Shown here: positions 34,100 to 46,169 of the stretch, piece by piece | How the letters are laid out: every line of letters begins with the position of its first letter | How positions within the stretch are numbered: the first letter of the stretch is position 1 | Notes under the pieces: generated by a model | Databases searched by the model: none | Told to the model about the DNA's origin: nothing | Seen by the model: the letters and a program-made list of their open reading frames with translations, nothing else | Assembly (NCBI GenBank): GCA_961205875.1 | Contig: OY540809.1 | Coordinates: 27,912,267 to 27,976,266, forward strand | Reading direction: 5' to 3' | DNA length: 64,000 bases | Source: Sialis fuliginosa | Lineage: Eukaryota; Arthropoda; Insecta; Megaloptera; Sialidae | Translations under genes and position numbers: made by a program

Positions 34100-35375
34100 T
34101 AGGGCATGTAAACCGGTTTTAACCGACACCGGTTAACCGGTTTTTTGTTAAAATTTACCAAAACCGTAAAACCGGGTTTTTCCCGAAAAACCGAAAGTCA
34201 ATTATATATATATTTTTTTGTTTCTTTAAGTGACAAATAATTTTATTTTTTTACTGTTATTCATGAAGTATTTATGTTGTGAATTTATTTAAATTAAAAA
34301 AGGGGGGCATCTATAAAATAACGCGTAATGTGTAAATAAAAATAATATAGCGGAGTAAATGGAATTTGAGGGTCATTCCTGAAGTATATAATAATATGTT
34401 AATAAAGAAGATTATACCATTTCAAGTTCAAATTTAGAATAATAAATTTCAAATTGAGAATTGTAAATTCCACATTTGAGATGAAAATAAATAAACAATT
34501 TATTTCAATATAATATAATGTTTTATAAAACAAAATATATTTGCTATAGCTGCAATCACGAGCTCCTGTTGAATTATTGGCGAACCCCATAAGAAATTTT
34601 TTCTTGTCCAGCCTTTTTTTCGGTCATTCAATTAATAATTTAAATACGTAAATATACCATTCGCTGATTTTTATTTTTGCTCGCCGGGCCAGATCTCCCT
34701 TAATCCTAGACTCCCAGGCTAGAGCCTTGTATAGGGTTGCAATTATTATTTAACTTATTATTGTTACGAATATTTATTAATTAAGTTAACATACATTGTA
34801 TATTAAATATTTTTAATTTCTTAATTTTATTTAAAATCAGGCCCTCAATTATTTACTATTGTCCAAATTATCAAATCATAATTAATGCATCATATAATTA
34901 TGTATCATGAGTGACATATCGGATATAATTAACAATAATTTTCGTGATATTTTCTCGTACAATATTTTTTAGCTACTGTAAACGAAACTCAGTTTGAGTC
35001 ATATTTACTGTCTTCACCTACATCACTTTTAATACTAGCTTTTAAACTATCTTTACCAATTTAAAATGAATAGTTCCCAATTTGCAGTTGATAAGTCTCA
35101 ATTTGAAATTGATTATTTACAATTTGAAATTGAATAGTCTCAATTTTGAAATTGATTATTCCCAATTTGAAATTGAATAGTCTCAATTTGAACTTGAAAA
35201 GGTATAGTTAAATAAGTTTTATTTTTTTAATATTAAAATATTATTTTATTTAAATAGTTTAAAACATTTTTTAAACTTAATTGAAAAACCCGACTAAAAC
35301 CGGTTAACCGGTTTTTCACTTTATGAAAAACCGAAAACCGGTTTTTGAAATTTTATCGGGTTTTTGTATGCCCTA
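34100..35375. mobile_element. Non-autonomous hAT-like element, 1,276 bp, AACCGG-rich ends
   Basis: Ends TAGGGCATGTAAACCGG and TTGTATGCCCTA are inverted. The octamer GTAGCCAA stands on both sides (34092-34099 and 35376-35383), a perfect 8-bp target duplication. Both terminal zones (34110-34195 and 35285-35365) are crowded with AACCGGTT and AAAACCG words in both directions. Internally a CAATTTGAAATTGA-type array lies near the right and a single inverted counterpart near the left. No transposase: a 63-codon minus ORF at 34399-34590 is AT noise. Confidence 0.82.
35063..35205 (+). repeat. Short tandem array inside the hAT element
   Basis: About five diverged units alternate CAATTTGAAATTGAATAGTC and CAATTTGAAATTGATTATT. 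Units are about 25 bp and directly adjacent without spacers, so it is not a CRISPR array. Each unit is itself a near-palindrome (CAATTTnAAATTG). Confidence 0.6.
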
Positions 35376-35471
35376 GTAGCCAAGTATCACGCACAGCTGT
35401 ATTTTCTGATTTGACCAATCAATATCATTGAATATAGGTACCTCATATTATTGCACTATATTCAATTTTTT

Positions 35472-35800
35472 TTCCTCGCCATATTGAAGATATGAGAAGC
35501 TTTGTTATCGTTTTAAAATGAGAAAAAAAATTGCCCTCCGATTTCAAAATTTTAACTTGAACTTTCCGTTTTAGATCAAGACAAACATTTTTCGTTCTTT
35601 TCGCGTAACTCATGAACCACCGAATCGATATTATTGAATAATGAAACTTGGTTGGTTGGTTGAAACTGACTTTAGGACTGTCCCATTTCAAAATCTTTAA
35701 AATTGTGAATAAGGGGAAGGGGTAATATCCCAAAATATTCATTTTTTCAAGATATCTCAAGAACGACACATTACGTGAAAATTATATAGAAACTTTATTA
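35472..35800 (-). mobile_element. Family B element, copy 4 (3' part)
   Basis: Starts TTCCTCGCCATATTGAAGAT then ATGAGAAGCTTTGTTATCG, the B 3' end on the minus strand. It runs inward to TCTCAAGAACGACACATTAC and stops near TAAATTTTCTGTAA. The GACGGACGG tract is lost. A 108-codon minus ORF (35443-35769) simply reads through this repeat. Confidence 0.6.
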
Positions 35801-37990
35801 TAAATAATTAAATTTTCTGTAAATAAGGTCATTATAGTTTTTTTTTGTTTATTTATTATCAAAGCCGAAGACTGGGATCCGTGTAAATTATGGTTTAGGG
35901 TGCTTTTGCGCCCAAGTATAGAGTTCTTAGTATTATTTGAATGTACACCAATGTATATTAACTCCCAGTTTTATCAAATTTTATTAATGGTACCATTCAT
36001 GTAAATCTCCTAATGGACCAATCAGAACCCTGCATTTGTTGCTTAACAAATATCTAAGTTTTCAATATAAAAAAAAACTGATAACCTAGTTAGAAAAAAT
36101 AAAGCATAACTATATGTATTATACTTGTTAGAAAAAAACTTTATTCGTGTTATATTCTTCTAATACATTTATATTTTATTTATAAAATATCTGCCAATGG
36201 AGCCACGGGACTATCTTATACGTAATCCTGACAGTGAACAGTATATATGATTCTTAATATATTAAAACACATTTCTGACAAATAAAAGATAAAATAAAAT
36301 GAATGGGACATAAACTATACATAGATAGTATTACTCTCTACATTATGTTTGAAATGAACTTTTTGAACGTTTTAACCAAAAAATCAATTTTGAATTTTAG
36401 AATTATTTTTGATGTAAAAAAAAATATTTTAGATTAAAAAATTCTAGTATGTTATTATCTATAATTTATTTCCCATACATTTTTCTCCAACATTTATGAT
36501 TTTGCCAGAAAGATTTTTTTTAATTACTTTAACTCACCCAAACTCACTCTCAGTATTACGTACAAGAAGTCCCATGGTATCTATGGCAAACACGCACACT
36601 GTTAAATCTCTGTAATACGTATAAGAAACTCCCATGACACACTCATGGGAGATATTTCTTCTGTGTTATGAACCATTTGAATTATAATAAAAAATATTTT
36701 TTCAAAATTTGATTTTTCGAATATAAATTATAGATATTAATATTACCTACAATTTTTAACTTGACCATTTTTCTCTATTTCTGACTGTTTCAAAGTTATT
36801 CGAAAAATTCAAAAATCGACGTAGGTAAACATCCGTATCTGGTTGAAAGATCGTTTTCAAAAATAGGACGTTTTCATCCCAGACAAAAATTAATCTTAAA
36901 TATAAAATTTCACCCTTATACGATTTGTCGTATTTCAGTTACAGCACTTACAGACAGACACACAGACATCATGGCGAAAATAGTCAGAATGGATTCAGAG
37001 AAGGTCAAAATGAATAATTCCATCGAAATCCGGATTTCGAAAAAAATTCGCATCACTGCACTTTACTTATACTTACTATACGAGTATTTATATTTCATAT
37101 ACATGGTATAAGAAAGTAAAATCATACTTTGTAGAATTTATCTTCATTGAATTTCATTTCGTCAAAAATATTTTTAAACATTTCATTTTATAATTACATT
37201 TGAAATGACTTAATACTTAATACACAAACGTAGGTACCTACATTTACAAAAAGAAAGTCAATTAAATATTAATTTGTAATATATCACAGGATATAATATA
37301 AATAGGTTAAAGGTAGGCACATTTAATATATTTTCTTATTAAATCATTCTGTAAATATAATGTTGTGTGAATTATTATTTGAAACCCAAATGTCTAGACG
37401 TTATTAAATATTATATGTATGTATTTATGTTTACATGTACAAAACATCACTTAAGTTATTTATAGTACCTTAATAAATACACTGTATTGTATAATCATTT
37501 AATTTTAATTGCCAGCATTCCAAAATTAATAACTGAATAACGTATGTTAGAATTATTATTTTCGTATCTTCTTTCAAAACCAGAGGTTCGTAAGAAATGG
37601 AACATATAAAACATATAAAATATAATAAAATAATATTGTCTGATTTCTTATATCTATGTTACCAGTTTGTATGTGCCTGGTATCAATAACTGAATTTGAT
37701 AAAAATAGGGGTGTGACAATTATTAAAAACTGGTAAAAAATTATTAGATTATTTTTAGTGTACATTTTATTAAGAATATAAATATGTAATGTACAAAATA
37801 TAATTATATTTATATAATTAAAATATATGCCTTCAGAGTTTTACTTCAATATTAAAAAACTTTATAGTTCACGTTAGGACGTGCGACAAAACGTTTATCA
37901 AAAATTAAATAAAAATAATAGAAACTTTGAAAGTGAAACATCCATAATCGATCGAAAGTATAAAAAATATCTTCCTAATAAATATACAGT
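35801..37990. other. Long AT-rich stretch with two minor repeat traces
   Basis: 36540-36575 and 36603-36640 form a direct repeat of about 35 bp (ATTACGTACAAGAAGTCCCATG and a close variant ending CTCCCATG). 36940-37030 has the phrase ACAGACAGACACACAGACAT followed by CATGGCGAAAATAGTCAGAA, probably the tail of an unassigned repeat. No coding. Confidence 0.35.
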
Positions 37991-38616
37991 GCTTCCTCGT
38001 GCTAAATTCACCAAAGGTAGTTAATTATTGAACAATTTAAATAAAAACAGATAGTATTTAGATAAATTGCTTGGAATTGGTTAACTATTTAATTTTTATA
38101 TAATATTAGTAAAAAATATTAGTTCGAAATTTTTCTCAAAACGCACCTGAAGCAATTTAGAAAAACAAAACACGATTTTTTAAAAATAAATTAAGATAAA
38201 TCTTTGTAAGGGTATACTTAAACAAACGTTGTAAATCCATATTATAGGAAATTTAATGCTCTACAGAAAATATTGTATAAAATTTTCACGTAACATGTGT
38301 CGTTCTTGAGATATCTTGAAAAAATAAATATTTTGGGATGTCACTCCCCCACCCTTACACACGATTTTGATGATTTTGAAATGGGACCGTCCTCAAGCCA
38401 GACCCAACCATACGACCAAGTTTCAATAATATTGGTTCAGTGGTTCATGAGTTATGCACACGGACGGCCGGTCAAACAGACAGACACGGAACAAAAAGTA
38501 TTTGTCTTGAGGTGAAACGGAAAGATCAATTAAAAATTGCGAAATCGGAGAACATTTTTTTTGTCTCAATCTAAAACGATCACAAAGCTTCTCGTATCTT
38601 CGATATTGCGAGGAAG
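37991..38616 (+). mobile_element. Family B element, copy 5, full length
   Basis: The best reference copy: starts GCTTCCTCGTGCTAAATTC and ends GATATTGCGAGGAAGC, giving 9-bp inverted termini GCTTCCTCG/CGAGGAAGC over 626 bp. Blocks in order: TAGTTAATTATTGAACAATT; the AAATTTAATGCTCTACAGA module; GTCGTTCTTGAGATATCTTG; CACGATTTTGATGATTTTGA; CCAAGTTTCAATAATATTGG; a short ACGGACGG tract; CTTCTCGTATCTTCG. No ORF of substance and no clear target duplication. Similarity to copies 1, 6 and 7 may extend 25-30 bp left of the marked start. Confidence 0.68.
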
Positions 38617-39782
38617 CAAAAATAAGTGACTATGTTCACTTTCTTTCACTAATGCCAGGAAATCGTTAAAATTGGATTAAATAGATATTATATAATAATT
38701 AAAACAAACGGTGGGTTCGACCTTTGAGGTCCACATAACCAACTTCCCAACATGGTATGACTATAAATAATTGAATACGTTAAAATAACTAATCTGACAA
38801 TTTAAATTTAATTGTGTTTGTTTTTAAGGCAACATGAAGTAGTAAACGTATTTATTAGTATTAAAATTCAAATTTTGAGGGTGGTTTTCATCCCTTTAAT
38901 GGCACGTATAAAAAAAACTGAAATACATGTTTCATTATTTGTATTGTAGAATATTTATTCAAGCTAATTGTAAGTTCCAAGTATATTCGACCAGAAAATA
39001 TTTTTACCCACACAAACTTTTACACTCCTTTTTTTCCCCGAAGTAGTTGAATTATATTGACATGAATAATTGGCACCACAACAAAGTCAATAGCATTTTT
39101 TATTTGCGAGATTTCGTGCACGTAAAAAATGATAGGCACGTACACACATACACACACACACACACACACACATACACACACATCTTTCTGAATATAAAGT
39201 AAATATAATAAAAATAGTTACCTTGAAATATGATATAAAATTATGTTGAAATTTTTTATTATGATTTTCGAACCGATTACAATAACTTTCTAATGGGAAG
39301 TTAAAAAATACTGAACATGACAATAAGTACTGCTGATGTATCATTACTTAAATAATATCTCTTTTAGGCACTAAATAGAGTGTGAGCAAACCATATTTAA
39401 ATGCACGAACACTTCTACCTTTGAATTAGTAACAGCTATAATAGCTTAATACAAAGTTTTGACAGGTGTGGTTTTCGCAGTATGTATTATGTGTTATGTA
39501 TTATTTGATGTACATATACAGGATGAGTCATATCAGATTAAACAAACAGTTGATCGAGAAAAATGTTTGAAGAAAAAAGGTCATAATTAGTTTTTATTTA
39601 ATATCTGAAGAACCCATTGTGATACATTTAATATTAATACGTGTTATCGATTCCCAGTATCAACTAGTGATTATTTGGTACTGTTGTATTCATTAATAAA
39701 AAAATCTGAGTTACTTAATTTTTTATACTTTTATCAATTTTCAAATCGGTCTAGGCAAATATAATTTCTTTCTAACACCTTT
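38617..39782. other. AT-rich stretch with one microsatellite
   Basis: Apart from the CA repeat at 39137-39183 I see no coding, no paired ends and no shared repeat. Confidence 0.4.
39137..39183. repeat. (CA)n microsatellite
   Basis: Imperfect dinucleotide run of CA with occasional CATA breaks. It probably produces the Cys/Val-rich run in the minus-strand ORF at 39087-39344, which is not a gene. Confidence 0.9.
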
Positions 39783-39905
39783 ATAACCCTGGTTGGAACA
39801 TCTCTGTCTGCCTGTCTGTATGTTAACTTTTCAACCTTTGAACCGATCTTTATGAAATTTGGCAGGGAGATAGCTTGCATTCTGAGGAAGGACATCCCAA
39901 AAAAT
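39783..39905 (+). mobile_element. Helitron-like fragment (5' part)
   Basis: Carries TCTGTCTGCCTGTCTGTATG and GATCTTTATGAAATTTGGCAG then GAAGGACATCCC, the mirror of 60-185 in the window-start element, in the opposite orientation. Neither a TC start nor a CTAG end is visible, so it is a relic. Confidence 0.5.
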
Positions 39906-40429
39906 CGATAAGATAAAAAAAAACAGATAATTCATAATAAGTAAACAGTATCAACTAACAATAAGCAAAAAAAGAATATCAAACATACAATCCTTTTCAG
40001 TTAAACACAACCATGATACCGTATCTGAAAATATAGTGTACCTATGACTTGCCTCATGGTTGGAAATGGTGCGGGAGGGTCATAGGGTAGGTGGGATTTG
40101 ACTCAGAACGCACACCGTCTTTGTTCAGGATGTAGTGATGTGAAGATAAATGACTACACATCCCCAAGGGGCCAAGCGAACCACGATTGCACGCGACTGT
40201 GCTCGGGAAACGACATTTTCTCTCTTTCTTTGTAAATGTTTATCGTGTAAAGTTTAAGTGCAAAGTATAACCTGAAAGATGTTTTAAACTTGGAAACTGT
40301 TTATTTGTTTATATCATATTTTAATTTTTTTCTGGAATCCTGGATAGAATAGAATCTATATATACATAGTTTAAATGTGGTACCAGATTTGTAAATGTTT
40401 GTTTTCGTATTCTTAATATTGTAAATACA
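39906..40429. other. No gene seen; GC-richer patch
   Basis: 40055-40215 is clearly GC-richer (for example CATCCCCAAGGGGCCAAGCG). Both strands are interrupted by stops and no protein is recognised. It could be an exon fragment or regulatory DNA. Confidence 0.3.
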
Positions 40430-40934
40430 TAAGGTACTGGTACCAGTTTTGGCAGCTTTAAGAGCAAGGTATACTGTTTTTTGCGATTGATGGATTTCAT
40501 TTTTGTAATTCTCATGAACTCGTGTTATTAATAAAACAAAAACATTATCAAAGTCCGCAAAATATAGTTTGTTTTTTAAATTATAGTATTTTATTTTCTT
40601 TATGTTTTTTTTTCCAGTAATGGGTAAAGTAAAACTAATGATTACAAAATGTACTACGATACAAAAATTATAAAATAAAGAATCGTAAAATTTGAAACAA
40701 TGTAAATCAGATGCTACGTTAATATAATAATTAATAAATAGATTACACTGATAATTAGATTAAATAGTCACCATTTTGAAGCGCACTGTCTGATATCATC
40801 ATATTAAGCTGTTTTACAGTTAAGTATATATAGATTATGATTCAGTAATGGCAGTAATCAAATATCAACAAATATTTATAATTTAGTACATTTAATTAAA
40901 AAATAATCCAACACTGGGGTATGATCCAAGACTG
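40430..40934 (+). mobile_element. Family F MITE, copy 3
   Basis: The left end TAAGGTACTGGTACCAGTTT is the best-kept left terminus of the family. The right end CCAAGACTGGTGCAAGTTA has lost the ACCTTA. It is about 60 bp shorter than copies 1 and 2 through several small deletions. It faces copy 4 (41992-42519) in inverted orientation about 1 kb away. Confidence 0.7.
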
Positions 40935-41991
40935 GTGCAAGTTAAGTGTCGATTCCCAGGAAAGGTCTTTTTTAAAACTACTACACTGTTTGTTTAACAA
41001 ATATATTAACTACAGCTTAAGATACAATATAAGTGCAAGCCAATATAAGAGTGGCTACTCTATGGTACGTATAATATTATCTACATAAATATTAACTACA
41101 TATTAATATCACAAAAATTATAATAATTTTTATCCAATAGATGATTTTTGTAAATCGTTCTATTTGAAAAAATTGTGGTCACATAACCGTCATATACCAA
41201 ACGCACAATTTTATCTTTCTCGAAAGCCTACATAATTTTTAACACATTTTTTTAGTATTTAGTTATTTGCATTAGTTATTTTGAACTGTAGTATATTAAA
41301 ATCAAACCTAATAAAAACTCATTACTATAGTTATCTATTAAACTCCATGTTTTCAAATAAAATTACTTAAATCTAAATCTCAAACAAAACAACTAAAACT
41401 TAATAGAGTTTATGTTAATATCAAGATTTACATAAAGATTTCCTACATATTTCATTGAGCTTTGTAATTATGACAAATCCGTAGTTAATCGTCTCCTTGA
41501 ATGAGCTCAAAATACACTCTCTAAAATAGATACAAGGTATTTGAAGACAAACGATGATAATAACCCTAGTTTAAAACGAAATGTAATATAAATGTAATCC
41601 TAATACACTAACGAAATAACAAGCAAGTGTAAGTACATTAGAATAATTTAAGGTGGATCTAAATTAAACTATCTAAGAGAGATACAACTGAGGTAATTTG
41701 TTTTCCAGCTGTACAGTGACGTTGATTTTACTGCTTAAAGTTATTTTACTCACAATCAGTTTGCTGTTTGTAATGATGTTAGTATTTGAACAATACGATG
41801 GATTGGAAAATGTAAATAAATGTGTGTTAAGGAAGTACTGCTATTTAAATTTATATTAAAGAATACTTGTGGAACTTTTTGTTGAAATATTTTATTTACT
41901 AAATATTAATATTTTATAATATTAAATAGTGAATTTTAAGTTCGTTCAAGAATATATGTAAGTTTGTAAATTGCTACAATTTAAAATTATA
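40935..41991. other. AT-rich spacer between inverted F copies
   Basis: No coding and no paired ends of its own. Confidence 0.35.
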
Positions 41992-42519
41992 TAAAGTACT
42001 GGCACCAGTCTTGGATATGACTATACAGTAATGGCTATTTTTTAATTAAATGTACTGAATTAATAATATTTGTTGATATTTGATTACTACCATTTCTGAA
42101 TATTCATCTATATACATTTAACTGTCTTACAGCGTGATTTGATGACAATCGGCCAATAGGTCTTCAAATGGTGGACATTTAAACTAATTATTAGTATAAT
42201 TTATTTATTATATTATCATAGCAACTGTTTTACATCGTTTCAAAGACGATTCTTTCTTATATATATTTTGTGTCCATTACTGCGTGCTCATTACTGGTTT
42301 TACTTTATCCATTACTGGAGAAAAAACATAAACAAAATAAAAGGCTATAATTTAAAAAACAAACCATATTTGCGGACTTTGGTAGTTAAATTGATTAAAT
42401 AAAGAGTTACTTATTTTATTAGTAGCATGAGTTCATAATAATTACAAAAAAGAAGCCCGTCAATCACAAAAACAGTCAATCTTGCTCATATAGCTGCCAT
42501 AACTGGAGCCAGTACCTTA
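41992..42519 (-). mobile_element. Family F MITE, copy 4, best terminal repeats
   Basis: Starts TAAAGTACTGGCACCAGTCT and ends AACTGGAGCCAGTACCTTA: inverted termini of about 17 bp with two or three differences. Internal blocks are those of copy 1 in reverse order. TA can be placed at both borders. Non-coding. Confidence 0.72.
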
Positions 42520-43872
42520 TTTTTCTATTTTTTACTAACACAAATTCACCCACATATTACAGCGAAAATTTTAAATATGGTATTCTTATTTTTATCTTAC
42601 AATAAGAAATAATCTATTAAGAGAAATCTTTACAATTACATATATTGTCAAAAGGGTTGATAACCTTTTACACAATACATTTGCAGTCTTTTATAGGAAA
42701 TAACAATGTATTGTACAATTCAGTATTTTTATTCAAATTGTAGGCTTCCTTAACGTTCATATTATAAATAACCATACAAATAACTCTTAATATATCATTT
42801 ATATATGTTTATTAATGTACATTTGTATTTATGATAACATATTTACGTAGCATGTAGGCACGTGTGTTATGTAATTATTCAATAAAATTTAATATAATAT
42901 GTGTTTACATATATATTATGTTTTTCTTATGATGTTTTTCCCATTAGCGTGTATTTTAGCTTTGGATGTAAATAAAAATTTCCCAAAATTTCATACCTGT
43001 GCACGGCGCAGAGTCTTTTTCCATTTAATTAATATGGGAATAATAATTACTTTTTTACTTACCTACTCTACTCGTTGGAATTTTTTTTTTAATTTCTCAC
43101 AGCAACATATTATAGATTATAGAGTATTAAATTTACTTAAAAAAAAGATACTGGGTGCTTAATTTATAGATTCAATATTTTTAAAGATATATTCTTTTAA
43201 ATTATCATAAATTTGAAAATTTTTCAAAATCCAATTTTTATTATATATAATATATCATTAAAAATATTGGATCTATGAATTTAACACTTGGAATCTTTTT
43301 TGTATGAAATTTAGTTTATATAAAATGCTGTTGTGAGATATTAAAAAATAAAATTTTCAACAAGCTATTCACTCGTAAGTAAAAAAGTCGTTTTTCCGAT
43401 GTTAATCAAATAGTTCAGTTCACAAGTTTGATCTACGAATTTGAAATTTTGGGACAATTATCTTTAGATCCAAAGCTAAAACATAGGCTAATAGGCTTTA
43501 GGAAAAAATATCCTAGTAGACAATATTAATCAATGTTTTAAGTTTTTCATAGTTTTAATTAAAATTTTACTGGAATATGTAATATTTTTTAAATATAAAT
43601 GTCAAAGGCTTAATATGTAATTACATTATAAAATACTAGAGCCACTTGCACTGCTTAATGTTATCAAGTATGCAGTTTAACCTACATCATAAAACATCAT
43701 TGACCAAAAAAATTTTCAGTAAAAGGATAAAGGCAAAATGGATCAGGATATGTCTAGTGATGATTAAGACTAAAGGATTAATGTCGGGTATAATAAAAAA
43801 AATTGACTCTAAACCAAAAGCTAAGATGTTAAATCTACAGTAATTCGTTCGGGATTTTAGAGCATTGGTAAT
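42520..43872. other. AT-rich stretch, nothing recognised
   Basis: Short ORFs at 42899-43162 and 43646-43843 have no family resemblance, and their composition matches the surroundings. Confidence 0.35.
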
Positions 43873-43880
43873 AAATTTAC

Positions 43881-44431
43881 CAGAGCCGGCCTTTGAAAGT
43901 CTGGCGTGAGATTTATTTTTCCGTCTTCTCTCCCCCTAAAAAATGTTAAAAAATCACCGAAAATGTCAATTAAAATTGATAAATTAACAAGAATAGTTAA
44001 AATCTCAGCTTGGTGCGATCCTACAGACCCCAACTTTTTTTAAAATATAGCTTACATCATTAACTTTAAGACTACCAAATGCCCTAAGCCCGTCGAAACC
44101 TCCTTCCCCTATTATTAACAAATTAAAATTGATAAATTAACAAATAAGTTGATTAGTTAATATTTCAACTAATACCTATTAAAGGTTTTCTGGGTTGCTG
44201 AATAAGGATTTGTTAGTTAGCAGCTATCAAATAATCGATTTTTCTTGGATTTATACAAGCTTCTACTTAATTTTTTTAAATTAACATTGTTTATATTTAG
44301 CTTTATTTTTTGCTTAATGTACACTGATTTGAACCAAAAAAGTCACTTGCGCCCAATTGTGCGCCGCCCCACCTGGTCTGACGCCCAGGGCGATGGCCCT
44401 GGTCCCCCCACACCTCTTAAAGCCGGCGCTG
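43881..44431. mobile_element. Non-autonomous hAT-like element, 551 bp, GC-rich ends
   Basis: Ends CAGAGCCGGCCTTTGAAAG and CTTAAAGCCGGCGCTG are inverted. AAATTTAC is repeated perfectly on both sides (43873-43880 and 44432-44439), an 8-bp hAT-type duplication. The right 90 bp (44340-44431) are strikingly GC-rich and include GGGCGATGGCCC hairpin wording, while the interior is AT-rich. An ORF crossing the right end (44245-44460) is a shadow. CAGNGCCGGC termini are known for insect hAT MITEs. Confidence 0.8.
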
Positions 44432-44439
44432 AAATTTAC

Positions 44440-45118
44440 AGTAAAGTAAGTATTTTATGAAGTTCAATTGTCACTACTGCTTGTAGATCGTTTAATTCAT
44501 TAGAACTGTTAATGGGTTGTCATTTATAATTAATACCTCGCAGATAGCTTAGCTTTTGCTCGATAGCAAATTCTTTATAATAGCGGATATGAATTACATA
44601 ATATTTAAACGATAAAATAAATTAATATTGATAGTTAAATACAAATTACAATCTAAAATGTTCCAGACCTCTGATATTACAATTCTTACTCATTGTATGT
44701 CTCCGGAAAATATATATTTCTTATTATTCAACAATAATTTATGTTTTCACCAATTATCTTTGAAAATTCATGCAATAAATAACAATAAAAATAACAATTA
44801 CAGTAACTTCTTTAGAAATCCTAATCTATCTTATGTTACCATGAAATACCATATAAACATCAAGTATATACCAATTACTACAGAACTGTCGAAAATGGTT
44901 AACAACAGCTCGAAGATAAAGGAAAAAAAACGGTTTCTCTTTTAGTAATTGGATCAATATCTCCGGGGTTCGTAGAGGCCTTTTAGATGCTTCATTAGCC
45001 TTGAAACTGCTTCGAATAAACACAATAAAGCATCGTTGATAGTTTTTGTTGTTATTATAAATAATAAAACATTATTATAACGTCAAAAGTTTATTTTATC
45101 ATATCGATCGATTTGATA
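44440..45118. other. AT-rich stretch, nothing recognised
   Basis: A 105-codon ORF at 44628-44945 is rich in Asn/Ile/Lys from AT composition and has no recognisable domain. Confidence 0.35.
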
Positions 45119-45120
45119 TA

Positions 45121-45528
45121 CAGTGTATTCCAAGTTGATTAAGACATAGGAAATTTAACATGGGGACAATTAGAAGTGTTGTAGTAACCTTTGGTCAATT
45201 TAACGATCTGTGATTGGTGCATTTTGAAATGCCGCCTCGAAACTAACTGATAAATTTGAAATTAATCAACAGTATTTTGTTTTCAACTTTAATAAAGAAT
45301 AAAATACATTAATGAAATTAAAGTAAGTATCCTAGATATAATTATAATAATATTTTTTGGCAGATATAAATTTGAAAACAAAATACGAATGACTATTTTA
45401 TTAAATTTTGTGGCGGCATTTCAAAATGCACCAATGACACATCGTAAAATTTGACCAAAGGTTACTACAATACTTCTAATTGCTCCCATGTTAAATTTCC
45501 TATGCCTTAATCGACTTGGAATACACTG
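45121..45528. mobile_element. 408-bp mariner-like MITE with ~115-bp inverted arms
   Basis: Ends CAGTGTATTCCAAG and CTTGGAATACACTG, with TA outside (45119-45120 and 45529-45530). The mirror runs about 115 bp per side at roughly 90% identity, through GGAAATTTAACATGGG, TAGTAACCTTTGGTCAA and CATTTTGAAATGCCGCC. The 170-bp centre is AT-rich. Terminal motif and TA target suggest Tc1/mariner. Non-coding. Confidence 0.75.
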
Positions 45529-45530
45529 TA

Positions 45531-46169
45531 TACGTAAAAATGAAATATTATAGTTTCTTTTATCTAAAAAAGGAAATATATGAAAAAAATAGTTTTAATT
45601 TACTTGAAATGATTACTTCCTTTGTGTCACAAAAAGCAGTAACTTTTAAAAAGGCTTCATTATCTATCTTTAAATAGAAGTTTCTAAAGTATTTAAATAT
45701 TCTACCGCAATTTAATCCTGAATAGTACTAGCAAGTTATTCATCTTAATTTCTTCAACAAGAAAAATAGGCAAATTGTTTTATTATTATTAACATAAAAT
45801 GTTTAGCCGTTAGTGAATTCTGATATACGGACATACATATATAAATCTATAGGTATAATGTTTTGGGTCTTTTAAGCCTATACGTCATTTTAGGGACAAT
45901 AGAAACCATTGTGATAGTTTTTAAAGCTCGATAAATATTGAACCAAAACCTAACACTCTACAATTATTTAAGGCTAGATATCATCACATTACTCGATCAC
46001 AATGCTGAGTAGTAACAAATATACAAACAATAAGTAAGTTCTGAATTAGTAATGGAATTTTCATTGTTACATAGTGTCAAATTTGAGACTTATATCTATT
46101 CTCAAGAAGAACAGAACGGAAACGTCGAGAGAAATGCCACCGTTCGTGGTGGGGATTTGGTGCATACAT
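45531..46169. other. No gene seen
   Basis: 45830-45915 has wording of a common insect repeat (CCTATACGTCATTTTAGGG). 46090-46165 is GC-richer. No exon supported. Confidence 0.35.

Noticed and set aside
35063-35205. CRISPR-like array
   Set aside because: Units are adjacent without spacers, diverged, and inside a eukaryotic hAT element.
39087-39344. 85-codon minus ORF with Cys/Val run
   Set aside because: The run is the (CA)n microsatellite translated.
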